This document shows, in pieces, positions 53,041 through 60,996 of a stretch of DNA of 64,000 nucleotides (its first letter is position 1; each line of letters starts with the position of its first letter). The notes under the pieces are model-generated. The model had not been told where the DNA came from. It was given only the letters and a program-made list of their open reading frames with translations, and did no database searches. Source of the stretch: an uncultured Oscillospiraceae bacterium (GTDB taxonomy: Bacteria > Bacillota > Clostridia > Oscillospirales > Oscillospiraceae); contig CAKTIE010000005.1 of assembly GCA_934565655.1 (NCBI GenBank), positions 1-64,000 of the forward strand, written 5' to 3'. Made by a program: the position numbers and the translations under genes.

Positions 53041-53700
53041 ATGGAAGCAAAACGGTTAGAAGCTCTGAAGCAAATCGCCGCAGGCATCGCGGCGCAGTTT
53101 GGCGACAAGTGCGAGGTCGTGATCCACGACGTAGGCAGCGGACATCCGGAGCATACCATTGTCCATATTGAAAACGGCCATGTATCCGGCCGTAAGGTGG
53201 GCGACGGCGCGTCCCAGGTGGTGCTGGATCAGTTCAAGAGCCAGAGTGAGCACTCGAGCCCCAAGGATCACCTGTGCTACCTGACCAGGACGCCGGACGG
53301 CAAGATCCTGAAGTCGTCCTCCCTCTATATCCGCAACAGCCGCGGCAGCGTCACCAGCATTTTTTCCATCAACTACGATATCACCAACATCATGATGATG
53401 CACCAGGAGCTGGGCGAATTCATGGTGACCAAGGACAAGGAGCAGTCCGAGCCGGAGAGGATCATCAACGTCAACAACGTACTGGATGAGCTGATCGAGC
53501 AGTCGGTGCAGCAGGTGGGCAAGCCTGTGGCGCTGATGAACAAGGACGACAAGGTGCGGGCCATCCGCTTCCTGAATGACTCCGGCGCGTTCCTAGTGAC
53601 CAAATCCACCGACAAAGTGGCCAAATACTTCGGTATTTCCAAATATACTCTGTATTCCTACATTGACGCCAATAAACAGCAGGAGGAAAAGAAAAAATGA
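53041..53700 (+). CDS. YheO-type PAS/HTH transcriptional regulator
   Basis: A 219-residue regulator of the DauR/YheO family. An N-terminal PAS-like ligand domain contains VVIHDVGSGHPEHTIVHIEN and VTSIFSINYDIT. A C-terminal HTH contains FLVTKSTDKVAKYFGISKYT and LYSYID. The position divergent from ygeY suggests it controls the purine/ureide module. AAGGAGA is 10 bases before the ATG; a TTG at 53032 is too close to it. The stop overlaps the next gene as ATGA. Confidence 0.88.
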   Translation: MEAKRLEALKQIAAGIAAQFGDKCEVVIHDVGSGHPEHTIVHIENGHVSGRKVGDGASQVVLDQFKSQSEHSSPKDHLCYLTRTPDGKILKSSSLYIRNSRGSVTSIFSINYDITNIMMMHQELGEFMVTKDKEQSEPERIINVNNVLDELIEQSVQQVGKPVALMNKDDKVRAIRFLNDSGAFLVTKSTDKVAKYFGISKYTLYSYIDANKQQEEKKK

Positions 53701-55172
53701 TCGATCTGTCCATCAACAAGGTTGGCCTGGAGCATAACATCCAGAAGGCCAAGGAGAACAACGTCATCATCCCCACCATCGCGCAGATGCAGAACCCCGA
53801 CCTGATCCCCGAGAAGATCAAGGCCAAGCTGAGCCACACCGGCCTGTGGGACGTGGATCCCGTGAACCTGTTCCGTATTTCCTGGCATAACGAGGCCAAG
53901 GAGTCCGGCGGTCTGTTCCAGGCTGTCCCCAACTATGTGGAGATCCCCAGCAAGCTGTCCGGCGTGCCCTGCCGCATCGTCGCCATGTCCGGCAAGTGGT
54001 TCCCCACCGGCTGCCACAAGGTGGGCGCTTCCTTCGGCTGCCTGGCTCCCCGCCTGGTGACCGGTCAGTTCGATGCCACCTATCATCACGCCGTGTGGCC
54101 CTCCACCGGCAACTACTGCCGCGGCGGCGCCTTCAACTCCAAGCTGCTGGCCTGCGAGTCCGTGGCCATCCTGCCCCAGGATATGTCCAAGGAGCGCTTT
54201 GACTGGCTGAAGTCCATCGCCGGTCAGATCATCGCCACCCCCGGCTGCGAGTCCAACGTCAAGGAGATCTTCGACAAGACCTGGGAGCTGAAGCAGGATC
54301 CCACCATGATGATCTTCAACCAGTTTGCCGAGATGGGCAACCCCCTGTGGCACTACAACGTCACCGGCTACGCCCTGGCCGACCTGTTCGAGGCCGTGAA
54401 GAAGCCCGGCCAGAACTTTGCCGGCGCCTGCTTCACCTCCGGTTCCGCCGGCACCATGTCCGCCGGTGACCTGCTGAAGGAGCGTTATCCCCACCTGAAG
54501 CTGGCCGTGGGCGAGGCTCTGCAGTGCCCCACCATCCTGAACAACGGCTTCGGCGGCCACCGCATCGAGGGTATCGGTGACAAGCACATCCCCTGGATCC
54601 ACAACGTGAAGAACACCGACATGGCCATCGCCATCGACGATGAGGACAGCCAGCGCCTGCTGCGCCTGTTCAACACCCACGAGGGCCAGGAGTACATGAA
54701 GAAGGAACTGGGCATGACCGACGAGGAAGTCGAGAAGATGACCTGGCTGGGCATTTCCGGTATCGCCAACGTGCTGTGCTGCATCAAGATGGCCAAGTAC
54801 TATGAGCTGACCGAGAACGATGTGGTGGGTACCGTCCTGACCGACTCCGCCGTCATGTACGGCAGCCGCATCGAGGAGCTGAACGAGATGCACGGCGCCT
54901 ACAACGCTCACGAGGCTTCTCTGGATCACAACCTGCATATGCTGGGCCTGAAGACCGACAATATGCTGGAGCTGACCTATGCCGAGCGCAAGCGCGTCCA
55001 CAACCTGAAGTACTACACCTGGGTCGAGCAGCAGCAGATGAACGTCGAGGATCTGAACGCCCAGTGGTACGACACCAAGGGCACCTGGGATGCCGTTCAC
55101 GCGCAGGCCAAGGATCTGGACGAGCTGATCAACGAGTTCAACGAGGCCACCGGCCTGCTGAAGGCTCTTTAA
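53697..55172 (+). CDS. Fold-type II PLP-dependent enzyme, function unassigned
   Basis: A 491-residue enzyme. KWFPTGCHKVGASFG probably holds the PLP lysine, and GSAGTMSAGDLLKERYP the phosphate-binding loop. It resembles the cysteine synthase/threonine dehydratase superfamily but is 90-150 residues longer than most. It is not the usual 2,3-diaminopropionate ammonia-lyase (YgeX). Translational coupling to the regulator and proximity to ygeY/ygeW suggest it acts on an amino acid released by purine breakdown. Codons are strongly biased, as in highly expressed genes. Confidence 0.7.
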   Translation: MIDLSINKVGLEHNIQKAKENNVIIPTIAQMQNPDLIPEKIKAKLSHTGLWDVDPVNLFRISWHNEAKESGGLFQAVPNYVEIPSKLSGVPCRIVAMSGKWFPTGCHKVGASFGCLAPRLVTGQFDATYHHAVWPSTGNYCRGGAFNSKLLACESVAILPQDMSKERFDWLKSIAGQIIATPGCESNVKEIFDKTWELKQDPTMMIFNQFAEMGNPLWHYNVTGYALADLFEAVKKPGQNFAGACFTSGSAGTMSAGDLLKERYPHLKLAVGEALQCPTILNNGFGGHRIEGIGDKHIPWIHNVKNTDMAIAIDDEDSQRLLRLFNTHEGQEYMKKELGMTDEEVEKMTWLGISGIANVLCCIKMAKYYELTENDVVGTVLTDSAVMYGSRIEELNEMHGAYNAHEASLDHNLHMLGLKTDNMLELTYAERKRVHNLKYYTWVEQQQMNVEDLNAQWYDTKGTWDAVHAQAKDLDELINEFNEATGLLKAL

Positions 55173-55175
55173 TTC

Positions 55176-55345
55176 CTAAAGGGGGAGCGGGCTCCCCCTT
55201 TAGATCCCCCACCACCAGTTTGCGAACTGGTGAACGCGCCCAGGACGCTTGGGTCAACGTATTTTTCTGACGCGCATGTCGTCAGAAAAATGATATGATA
55301 CGCCTCAGGGCGGGGCTTTCGCCCCGCCCTGATTTCTTTTTAAAT
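55176..55345 (+). terminator. Hairpin-rich spacer with terminator before thrC
   Basis: Inverted repeats lie at 55176-55203 (13 bp), 55215-55232 (ACCAGTTTG/CGAACTGGT), 55261-55290 (TTTTTCTGACG arms) and 55305-55332 (12 bp, TTTC loop). Only the last is followed by a T-rich stretch, so it is the likely intrinsic terminator. Confidence 0.65.
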
Positions 55346-55360
55346 AAGGAGAACACCACC

Positions 55361-56602
55361 ATGAAAAACGTGAAATACGGCAAGTGCGTCCGCTGCGGCA
55401 AGACCTATGACGCCGTGCCTGATCTGACCAACTGCGAATGCGGCGGTATTCTGGATATCGTCTACGACTATGACTATATCAAGACCGTGCTGACCAAGGA
55501 AAAGCTTGCCAAGCGCGACAACCGCTCCATGTGGCGTTACCGTGAGCTGCTGCCCGTGGAGGAGACCACCCCCGACACGCCCCTGCGCGTAGGCTGGAGC
55601 CCCCTGTACGAGGAGCCGAAGCTGGCGGAGATGCTGGGCATCAAAAAGCTGTGGGTGAAGGACGACGGCCAGAACCCAACCGCCTCCCTGAAGGACCGCG
55701 CCAGCGCCATGGCCGTGGCCAAGGCCATGGAGGCGGGCGCCAAGACTATCGCCTGCTCCTCCACCGGCAACGCCGCCAGCTCTCTGGCCGGCAACGCCGC
55801 CGCCGCGGGCATCAAGACCTTCATCTTCGTGCCGGAGCGTGCGCCCCAGGGCAAGGTGGCTCAGCTGATGATCTTCGGCGCCAATGTCATCTCCGTCAAG
55901 GGCAACTATGAGGATACCTTCAAGATGTCCGCTGCCGCCATCGAGAAGTACGGCTGGTACAACCGCAACGCCGCCATCAACCCCTACCTCAGCGAGGGCA
56001 AAAAGACCGTGGCGCTGGAGATCGCCGAGCAGCTGAACTGGGAGATGCCCGACTATCTGGCCATCTCCGTGGGCGACGGCTGCACCATCGCCGGTGTGTG
56101 GAAGGGCTTCAAGGATCTGTACGCCATCGGCTTTATCGACAAGCTGCCCCGCCTGATCTCCGCCCAGTCTCTGGGCTGCTATCCCATCAACCGCGCCATT
56201 CAGGAGAACAAGCCCTGGGAGCCTATGGAGGAGAACACCATTGCAGACTCCATCAGCGTGGGTGTGCCCCGCAACGCCGACAAGGCGCTGGCGGCTATCC
56301 GGGAGTCCAACGGCATCGCCGTCAACGTGTCCGATGAGGAGATCCTGGCGGCGCAGCGGCTGCTGGGCCGTACCTGCGGCGTGTTCGGCGAGCCTGCGGG
56401 CGTCACCGGCGCGGCGGCCCTGAAGAAGGCCTGCGAGGAGGGCCTGATCCCCCACGACGCCACCGTGGTGTCCGTGGTCACCGGCAACGGCCTGAAGGAC
56501 GTGGCCAACGCCATCAAGTCCGCCGGTTCCCCCGTCCACATCGAGCCTGACCTGGATCTGATGGTGGAGGAATTCAAAAAGCGCGGCGTGGTGGTTGAAT
56601 AA
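55361..56602 (+). CDS. thrC: Threonine synthase
   Basis: A 413-residue fold-type II PLP enzyme converting O-phosphohomoserine to threonine (EC 4.2.3.1). The N-terminal zinc ribbon is CVRCGKTYDAVPDLTNCECG. LKDRASAMA carries the PLP lysine, SSTGNAASSLAGNAAA binds the cofactor, and SVVTGNGLKD is the C-terminal phosphate loop. AAGGAG lies 10 bases before the ATG. Neighbouring hom or thrB genes are not visible. Because the cluster deals with ureides, a diaminopropionate-type lyase is a less likely alternative. Confidence 0.87.
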   Translation: MKNVKYGKCVRCGKTYDAVPDLTNCECGGILDIVYDYDYIKTVLTKEKLAKRDNRSMWRYRELLPVEETTPDTPLRVGWSPLYEEPKLAEMLGIKKLWVKDDGQNPTASLKDRASAMAVAKAMEAGAKTIACSSTGNAASSLAGNAAAAGIKTFIFVPERAPQGKVAQLMIFGANVISVKGNYEDTFKMSAAAIEKYGWYNRNAAINPYLSEGKKTVALEIAEQLNWEMPDYLAISVGDGCTIAGVWKGFKDLYAIGFIDKLPRLISAQSLGCYPINRAIQENKPWEPMEENTIADSISVGVPRNADKALAAIRESNGIAVNVSDEEILAAQRLLGRTCGVFGEPAGVTGAAALKKACEEGLIPHDATVVSVVTGNGLKDVANAIKSAGSPVHIEPDLDLMVEEFKKRGVVVE

Positions 56603-56618
56603 ACTGGCGAAAAAGTCT

Positions 56619-56650
56619 GTCATTGCGAGCCAGTGCTCACACTGGCGTGG
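56619..56650. repeat. Dispersed repeat family B, copy 1
   Basis: GTCATTGCGAGCCAGT (56619-56634) and ACTGGCGTGG (56641-56650) are identical to 59453-59468 and 59475-59484. The CCAGT/ACTGG arms form a stem. Confidence 0.75.
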
Positions 56651-56939
56651 GGAGCGATCCGAGCGCTGCCAGTGGCAGATGAAGCGAGGTGAGCGAGTGA
56701 CAGCGGTCAAAATTTCAAGCGCCCGCCGTAAGGCGGCGCAGAAATTTTGGGCACCGCAACAGGGAATCCGTTTCTCCTGACAGTGCAGCGGAAGCCAAGA
56801 TGGATGCTACGGCGGCATAGCCGCCGAGATCGGATGCTAAAAATATGCCACCGGCATATTTTCTTAACGCACCGACGCGGCAAAAAATGATTTGAATGAT
56901 TCGCGCTGTGCGCAGCGCGAACTCTGCGAGGCTGTTTTG

Positions 56940-56967
56940 AAAAGGAGCGGTGAAAACCGCTCCTTTT
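56940..56967 (+). terminator. Intrinsic terminator
   Basis: A perfect 11-bp stem (56940-56950 with 56957-56967) with A4/T4 arms and a following CTT. Confidence 0.8.
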
Positions 56968-57002
56968 CTTATAAAAAATTGGGTTGACCGGCGATTTTCG
57001 CC

Positions 57003-57031
57003 TTGACTTTTCGCACAAAATCGTGTATCAT
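57003..57031 (+). promoter_or_regulatory. Promoter of ylxM-ffh
   Basis: TTGACT (57003-57008), 17 bases, TATCAT (57026-57031). Confidence 0.75.
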
Positions 57032-57040
57032 AATTGCTGT

Positions 57041-57082
57041 TGTAAAGGTTGAAAACTTTACATAAAGGCGATATGCTTTACA
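57041..57082 (+). promoter_or_regulatory. Repeated TGTAAAG/CTTTACA motifs in the ylxM leader
   Basis: TGTAAAG (57041-57047) faces CTTTACA (57056-57062) as a 7-8-7 inverted repeat, and CTTTACA recurs at 57076-57082. All three lie between the -10 and the start codon, a possible site for autoregulation by YlxM. Confidence 0.4.
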
Positions 57083-57098
57083 GAAAGGGGAGCCATCC

Positions 57099-57464
57099 GT
57101 GAAAAACCAGACCTACCGCATGACCATGCTGTTCGATTTTTACGGCGAGACCCTGACCGACAGGCAGAAGGAATTCTTCGACCTGTATTATAACGAGGAT
57201 CTGTCTCTGGGCGAGATCGCTGAGAATTACGGCATCTCCCGGCAGGGCGTGCGGGACGTGATCGTCCGGGCCGAGGCTGCCATGCAGGAGATCGAGGATA
57301 AAACGGGCCTGATCCGCCGCTTTATGCAGATGCAGCCCAGGATCACCGCCATCGAGGAGGCGGCCCGGCAGATCAAGACCATCAACTATCGCCAGTATGA
57401 GAATCCCCAGCTGGACAAGCTGGTGTCTGACATTTTGGAAAACGCCGAAGCGCTGAAGGAGTAA
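57099..57464 (+). CDS. ylxM: YlxM-family DNA-binding protein
   Basis: A 121-residue protein with a sigma-70 region-4-like HTH, LSLGEIAENYGISRQGVRDV, preceded by RQKEFFDLYYNEDL. YlxM is encoded just before ffh in most Firmicutes and may modulate SRP. The GTG start at 57099 has AAAGGGG 8 bases upstream; the next ATG is 21 bases further in. It ends 2 bases before ffh. Confidence 0.93.
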   Translation: MKNQTYRMTMLFDFYGETLTDRQKEFFDLYYNEDLSLGEIAENYGISRQGVRDVIVRAEAAMQEIEDKTGLIRRFMQMQPRITAIEEAARQIKTINYRQYENPQLDKLVSDILENAEALKE

Positions 57465-57466
57465 AT

Positions 57467-58843
57467 ATGGCATTTGAGGGACTGTCTGAAAAACTGAACG
57501 CCGTATTCAAAAGTCTGAAGGGCAAGGGCCGCCTGACCGAGGCCGACGTCCGCGCCGGTATGCGGGAGGTGCGTCTGGCCCTGCTGGAGGCCGACGTCAG
57601 CTACAAGGTGGTCAAGGACTTCGTGGCCCAGGTCACCGAGCGCTGCGTGGGCAGCGACGTGCTGGACAGCCTGACCCCCGCCCAGCAGATCATCAAGATC
57701 GTTAACGAAGAGCTGACCAAGCTGATGGGCAGCACCAGTGCCCGGCTGAACACCGCCAACCGCGGCCCCACCGTGGTGATGATGGTTGGCCTTCAGGGTG
57801 CCGGTAAAACCACCAACGGCGCCAAGCTGGCGAGTCTGATGCGCCGTCAGTTCGGCAAGCGCCCGCTGCTGGCGGCCTGCGACGTGTACCGTCCCGCCGC
57901 CATCAACCAGCTGCAGGTGGTGGGCAAGCAGCTGGATATCCCTGTGTTTGAAATGGGGCAGATCGACCCCGTTACCATCGCCAGGGAGGCGGTAAAGTAC
58001 GCCGCCGACCACGGCAACGACATGGTGTTCCTGGATACCGCCGGCCGCCTGCATATCGACGAGGCGCTGATGGACGAGCTGCGGAACATCAAGGCCGCGG
58101 TAAAGCCCAACGAGATCCTGCTGGTGGTGGACGCCATGACCGGTCAGGACGCTGTCAACGCCGCCAAGGCCTTTGATGACGCCCTGGGCATCGACGGCGT
58201 GATGCTGACCAAGCTGGACGGCGACGCCCGAGGCGGCGCGGCCCTGTCCATCCGGGCCACCACCGGAAAGCCCATCAAGTTCGTGGGCACCGGCGAAAAG
58301 CTGGACATGATCGAACTGTTCCATCCCGACCGCATGGCTTCCCGCATTCTGGGCATGGGCGACATGCTGTCCTTCATCGAAAAGGCCGAGCAGCAGTATG
58401 ACGAGCAGCAGGCCAAAAAGCTGGAGGAGAAGCTGCGGAAGAACCGCCTGACCCTCAGCGACTATCTGGATCAACTGGAGCAGCTGCAGAACATGGGCGA
58501 CCTGAGCCAGATCGCCAGCATGCTGCCGGGCAACATGGCCAAGGGCTTCGACCCCGACCAGATCGACCCGAAGCAGTTTGCCCGCACCAAGGCCATCATC
58601 CAGTCCATGACCTTGCAGGAGCGTGAGAATCCCCAGATTCTCAACGCCAGCCGCAAGCGCCGCATCGCGGCAGGCTGCGGCCAGCAGGTGTCGGACGTGA
58701 ACCGGCTGCTGAAGGGCTTCGAGACCATGCAGCAGATGACCAAGGCCCTGACCCGCGGCAAGCGGGGCATGGGCGCGCTGAGCGGCCTGATGGGCGGCGG
58801 CAGCAGCATGAGAGGCTTCGGCCGCAAGAAGAGACTGAAATAA
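57467..58843 (+). CDS. ffh: Signal recognition particle protein Ffh
   Basis: A 458-residue SRP54 GTPase that binds signal peptides on nascent membrane proteins. The N domain is at 1-85. The G domain has GLQGAGKTT (G1), DVYRPAA (insertion box), DTAGR (G3), [14 protein letters not shown] (G4) and GTGEK (closing loop). The methionine-rich M domain starts near 310 and includes LQEREN and [20 protein letters not shown] for SRP RNA. The C-terminus is Gly/Met-rich. Confidence 0.97.
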   Translation: MAFEGLSEKLNAVFKSLKGKGRLTEADVRAGMREVRLALLEADVSYKVVKDFVAQVTERCVGSDVLDSLTPAQQIIKIVNEELTKLMGSTSARLNTANRGPTVVMMVGLQGAGKTTNGAKLASLMRRQFGKRPLLAACDVYRPAAINQLQVVGKQLDIPVFEMGQIDPVTIAREAVKYAADHGNDMVFLDTAGRLHIDEALMDELRNIKAAVKPNEILLVVDAMTGQDAVNAAKAFDDALGIDGVMLTKLDGDARGGAALSIRATTGKPIKFVGTGEKLDMIELFHPDRMASRILGMGDMLSFIEKAEQQYDEQQAKKLEEKLRKNRLTLSDYLDQLEQLQNMGDLSQIASMLPGNMAKGFDPDQIDPKQFARTKAIIQSMTLQERENPQILNASRKRRIAAGCGQQVSDVNRLLKGFETMQQMTKALTRGKRGMGALSGLMGGGSSMRGFGRKKRLK

Positions 58844-58899
58844 GTGCCCCGGCATTTATGATACATGACAAACAAATAATTTATTTTGGAGGAAAAACC

Positions 58900-59139
58900 A
58901 TGGTTAAGATCAGACTGAGAAGAATGGGCGCCAAGAAGGCTCCTTACTACCGCGTGGTCGTCGCTGACAGCCGCTATCCCCGTGATGGCCGCTTTATCGA
59001 GGAGATCGGCACTTACAATCCCTGCGTGAACCCCGCCGAGATCAAGATCGACGCCGACCGCGCCCGCGAGTGGATCAAGACCGGCGCTCAGCCCACCGAT
59101 ACCGTCCGCGCCCTGCTGAAGAAGGTCGACGTTCTGTAA
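58900..59139 (+). CDS. rpsP: 30S ribosomal protein S16
   Basis: A 79-residue ribosomal protein. [20 protein letters not shown] is the universal S16 start, and [13 protein letters not shown] follows. GGAGG lies 8 bases before the ATG. The order ffh-rpsP-khpA is the conserved Firmicute arrangement. Confidence 0.97.
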   Translation: MVKIRLRRMGAKKAPYYRVVVADSRYPRDGRFIEEIGTYNPCVNPAEIKIDADRAREWIKTGAQPTDTVRALLKKVDVL

Positions 59140-59154
59140 GTCCGAGGGCAAGCC

Positions 59155-59385
59155 ATGAAGGAATTGCTGCTCTATATCGCCAGAAGCCTCGTCCAGCATC
59201 CCGATCAGGTCACCGTGACCGAGGTCGAGAACGGCGACGAGCTGACGCTGGAGCTGCGCGTTGCCCCCGAGGATATGGGCAAGGTGATCGGCCGTCAGGG
59301 CCGCATCGCCAAGGAGATCCGCACCGTAGTGCGCTCCTACGCCCAGCGTACAGGCGCCAAAGTTTCTGTGGATATCGTTGACTGA
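59155..59385 (+). CDS. khpA: KH-domain RNA-binding protein KhpA
   Basis: A 76-residue single KH domain, with the RNA-binding loop in DMGKVIGRQGRIAKEI (GRQG). KhpA pairs with KhpB to bind RNAs linked to cell division in streptococci and others. It starts 15 bases after rpsP. Confidence 0.94.
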   Translation: MKELLLYIARSLVQHPDQVTVTEVENGDELTLELRVAPEDMGKVIGRQGRIAKEIRTVVRSYAQRTGAKVSVDIVD

Positions 59386-59397
59386 AACAGGTCAATC

Positions 59398-59433
59398 AAA
59401 AAACCAGGCATCCGTCAGGATGCCTGGTTTTTT
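59398..59433 (+). terminator. Intrinsic terminator of the ffh operon
   Basis: A perfect 16-bp stem (59398-59413 with 59418-59433) with A6/T6 arms and a GTCA loop. Confidence 0.95.
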
Positions 59434-59452
59434 CGGCCTATAAGCAAATTTT

Positions 59453-59574
59453 GTCATTGCGAGCCAGTCCAAAGACTGGCGTGGCAATCTGTTTCAAAAT
59501 GTCATAAAGGCGTACTTCTCTGTAAACATCAGGTGTAAAAGTGCGGATTCCCACGGTCGCTTTGCTCCCTCGAA
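59453..59574. repeat. Dispersed repeat family B, copy 2
   Basis: It shares a 16-mer and a 10-mer with copy 1. The terminal TTGTCATT (59451-59458) and AATGACAAG (59566-59574) give it a complete inverted-repeat outline. It sits between the convergent khpA and mntP genes. Confidence 0.75.
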
Positions 59575-59589
59575 ATGACAAGGAGGGAC

Positions 59590-60177
59590 TTACAGTACCC
59601 CCAGATGCTCCAGCAGGATCTTGACGCCGATGAGGATCAGGATCGCGCCGCCCACGAACTCCGCCTTGGACTTGTAGCGGGCGCCGAACACGCTGCCGGC
59701 CTTGACACCGATGCAGGAGATGGTGAAGGTGGTCAGGCCGATAAGACAGACGGCCACAACGGTGTTCATCAGCTGGCTGGCGGCCATGATCTCCACCGGC
59801 ACGCAGGCGAAGGTGATGCCCACGGCCAGCGCGTCAATGCTGGTGGCCACCGCCATCAGGAACATGGTCTTGACATCCAGCGCGGCGGAGGCGTTTTCCT
59901 CCTCCTTGCTGAGTGCCTCGCGGATCATGTTGCCGCCGATCAGCGCCAGCAGCACGAAGGCGATCCACGACGCCACGGCGTTGATGTACTTTTCAAAGCC
60001 CGCGCCCAGCAGATAGCCGATAAAGGGCATCAGCGCCTGAAAGCCGCCGAACCACACGCCGCAGATGGCGGCGCTGCGGAAGGTGACCTTCTGCATGGCA
60101 AGGCCCTTGCACACCGACACGGCGAAGGCGTCCATACTCAGTCCCACCGCCAGCAAAAACAGTTCCAGAAATCCCAT
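59590..60177 (-). CDS. mntP: Manganese efflux pump MntP
   Basis: A 195-residue membrane protein with six helices. GLSMDAFAVSVCKGLAM and its repeat VATSIDALAVGITFACVPV carry the paired Asp residues for Mn2+ binding. It exports excess manganese. A yybP-ykoY-type leader precedes it, fitting induction by Mn2+. Confidence 0.95.
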   Translation of the reverse strand: MGFLELFLLAVGLSMDAFAVSVCKGLAMQKVTFRSAAICGVWFGGFQALMPFIGYLLGAGFEKYINAVASWIAFVLLALIGGNMIREALSKEEENASAALDVKTMFLMAVATSIDALAVGITFACVPVEIMAASQLMNTVVAVCLIGLTTFTISCIGVKAGSVFGARYKSKAEFVGGAILILIGVKILLEHLGVL

Positions 60178-60202
60178 GATTGCGTCCTCACATCCATATA
60201 AT

Positions 60203-60232
60203 AATGAGCGGATACGATCCGTATCCGCTCAT
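60203..60232 (-). terminator. Expression-platform hairpin before mntP
   Basis: A perfect 13-bp stem, 60204-60216 with 60220-60232, followed on the minus strand by an A/T-rich tract. It is probably the terminator controlled by the upstream aptamer. Confidence 0.6.
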
Positions 60233-60237
60233 GTAAG

Positions 60238-60364
60238 CGCTCGCTAACCTGAGACACATACGGCCTTCCGACTGTATGAGTCTCATCAATTAAGGTATAC
60301 CAGGCGTTTGCCAGCATGTTGGCATACCGCGCATAGGCTGCGCCGACTACTCCCTCAACGAGTG
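60238..60364 (-). ncRNA. yybP-ykoY manganese riboswitch
   Basis: On the minus strand it has a GAGGGAGTAG block after the 5' P1 arm, a long internal stem, then TGATGAGACTC and a GGAAGGCC loop region. P1 closes as CTCGTT with AGCGAG. These are features of the yybP-ykoY aptamer. Its position before mntP and after a promoter supports the call. The boundaries are approximate. Confidence 0.75.
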
Positions 60365-60366
60365 TC

Positions 60367-60395
60367 AGTATAGCAGATAGGGGAGGGAAAGTCAA
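60367..60395 (-). promoter_or_regulatory. Promoter of mntP
   Basis: On the minus strand TTGACT (60390-60395), 17 bases, TATACT (60367-60372), directly before the aptamer. Confidence 0.75.
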
Positions 60396-60423
60396 TCACG
60401 AAAGCACGGAGAATGGCCTATGG

Positions 60424-60828
60424 CTACAGCTTTATTTTGGCTGCGTACTCTCTGAGTATACGGTTGATTTCCTCTTCATTTTGATAGAATATATCGTCAC
60501 ATTGCTCCAGTATTGCTTCCGCGTCCTCGTCGGATTCGTTGTCGGTCACTGTCCGGTATGCGTGATATGCGTCTTGCAAATTCTTTTGCAGTTTTTCCGA
60601 TAGAACGGTTTTCAAAGCCGTCATTTCTTTCTGCAAATCGCCGGTATTTTCGATGTTGAGGAAATACTGATCGTGTCCGCCGTTGTTGATCTCGCTCTGA
60701 TAGGTCATCAATTCCGCATAGGGCGTATCTGCGCGCTTTTCTGCCCACAGGTCCCACATCTTATTCCACTTTTCCTGCTCGTCGGATAATTCTGTCTTGC
60801 TTTTTCTAAAAAAATCAAATAGTCCCAT
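60424..60828 (-). CDS. DUF4375/DMP19-like protein
   Basis: A 134-residue protein. TYQSEINNGGHDQYFLNIEN is the NGG-containing core of the DUF4375 (DMP19) family, followed by an acidic helical tail. The start at 60828 (MGLFDFFRKSK) has AGGAGC about 10 bases upstream. Longer starts at 60900 or 60912 are possible but less supported. Its DNA is A/T-richer than its neighbours, suggesting separate origin. The function is unknown. Confidence 0.7.
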   Translation of the reverse strand: MGLFDFFRKSKTELSDEQEKWNKMWDLWAEKRADTPYAELMTYQSEINNGGHDQYFLNIENTGDLQKEMTALKTVLSEKLQKNLQDAYHAYRTVTDNESDEDAEAILEQCDDIFYQNEEEINRILREYAAKIKL

Positions 60829-60956
60829 TTCAATCAATGCTCCTGCAATTTCTGGTTTGCCGATTACATTTATCGTTCGGAAAAGTCGTGCCTCTTTCAT
60901 TCTACCATGCACTTCCCTGATACGGCAAGTGAAATTTCGCTGTTTTCCCGTAAAAA

Positions 60957-60988
60957 ATACCCCTCATGAGTTTCCTCATGAGGGGTAT
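60957..60988 (-). terminator. Terminator after oadA
   Basis: A perfect 14-bp stem (60957-60970 with 60975-60988) with T6 following on the minus strand. Confidence 0.95.
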
Positions 60989-60996
60989 CGGTCATG

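Larger units (their letters stand above)
56603..57002. other. Repeat- and palindrome-rich intergenic region
   Basis: No convincing gene. It starts with a copy of dispersed repeat B. Further hairpins include CAAAATTTC...GAAATTTTG (56708-56749) around GCGCC/GGCGC arms, GGCGGC-ATA-GCCGCC (56812-56826), AAAATATGCC/GGCATATTTT (56840-56862) and TTCGCGCTG/CAGCGCGAA (56900-56921). It ends in a clear terminator at 56940-56967. Confidence 0.5.
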
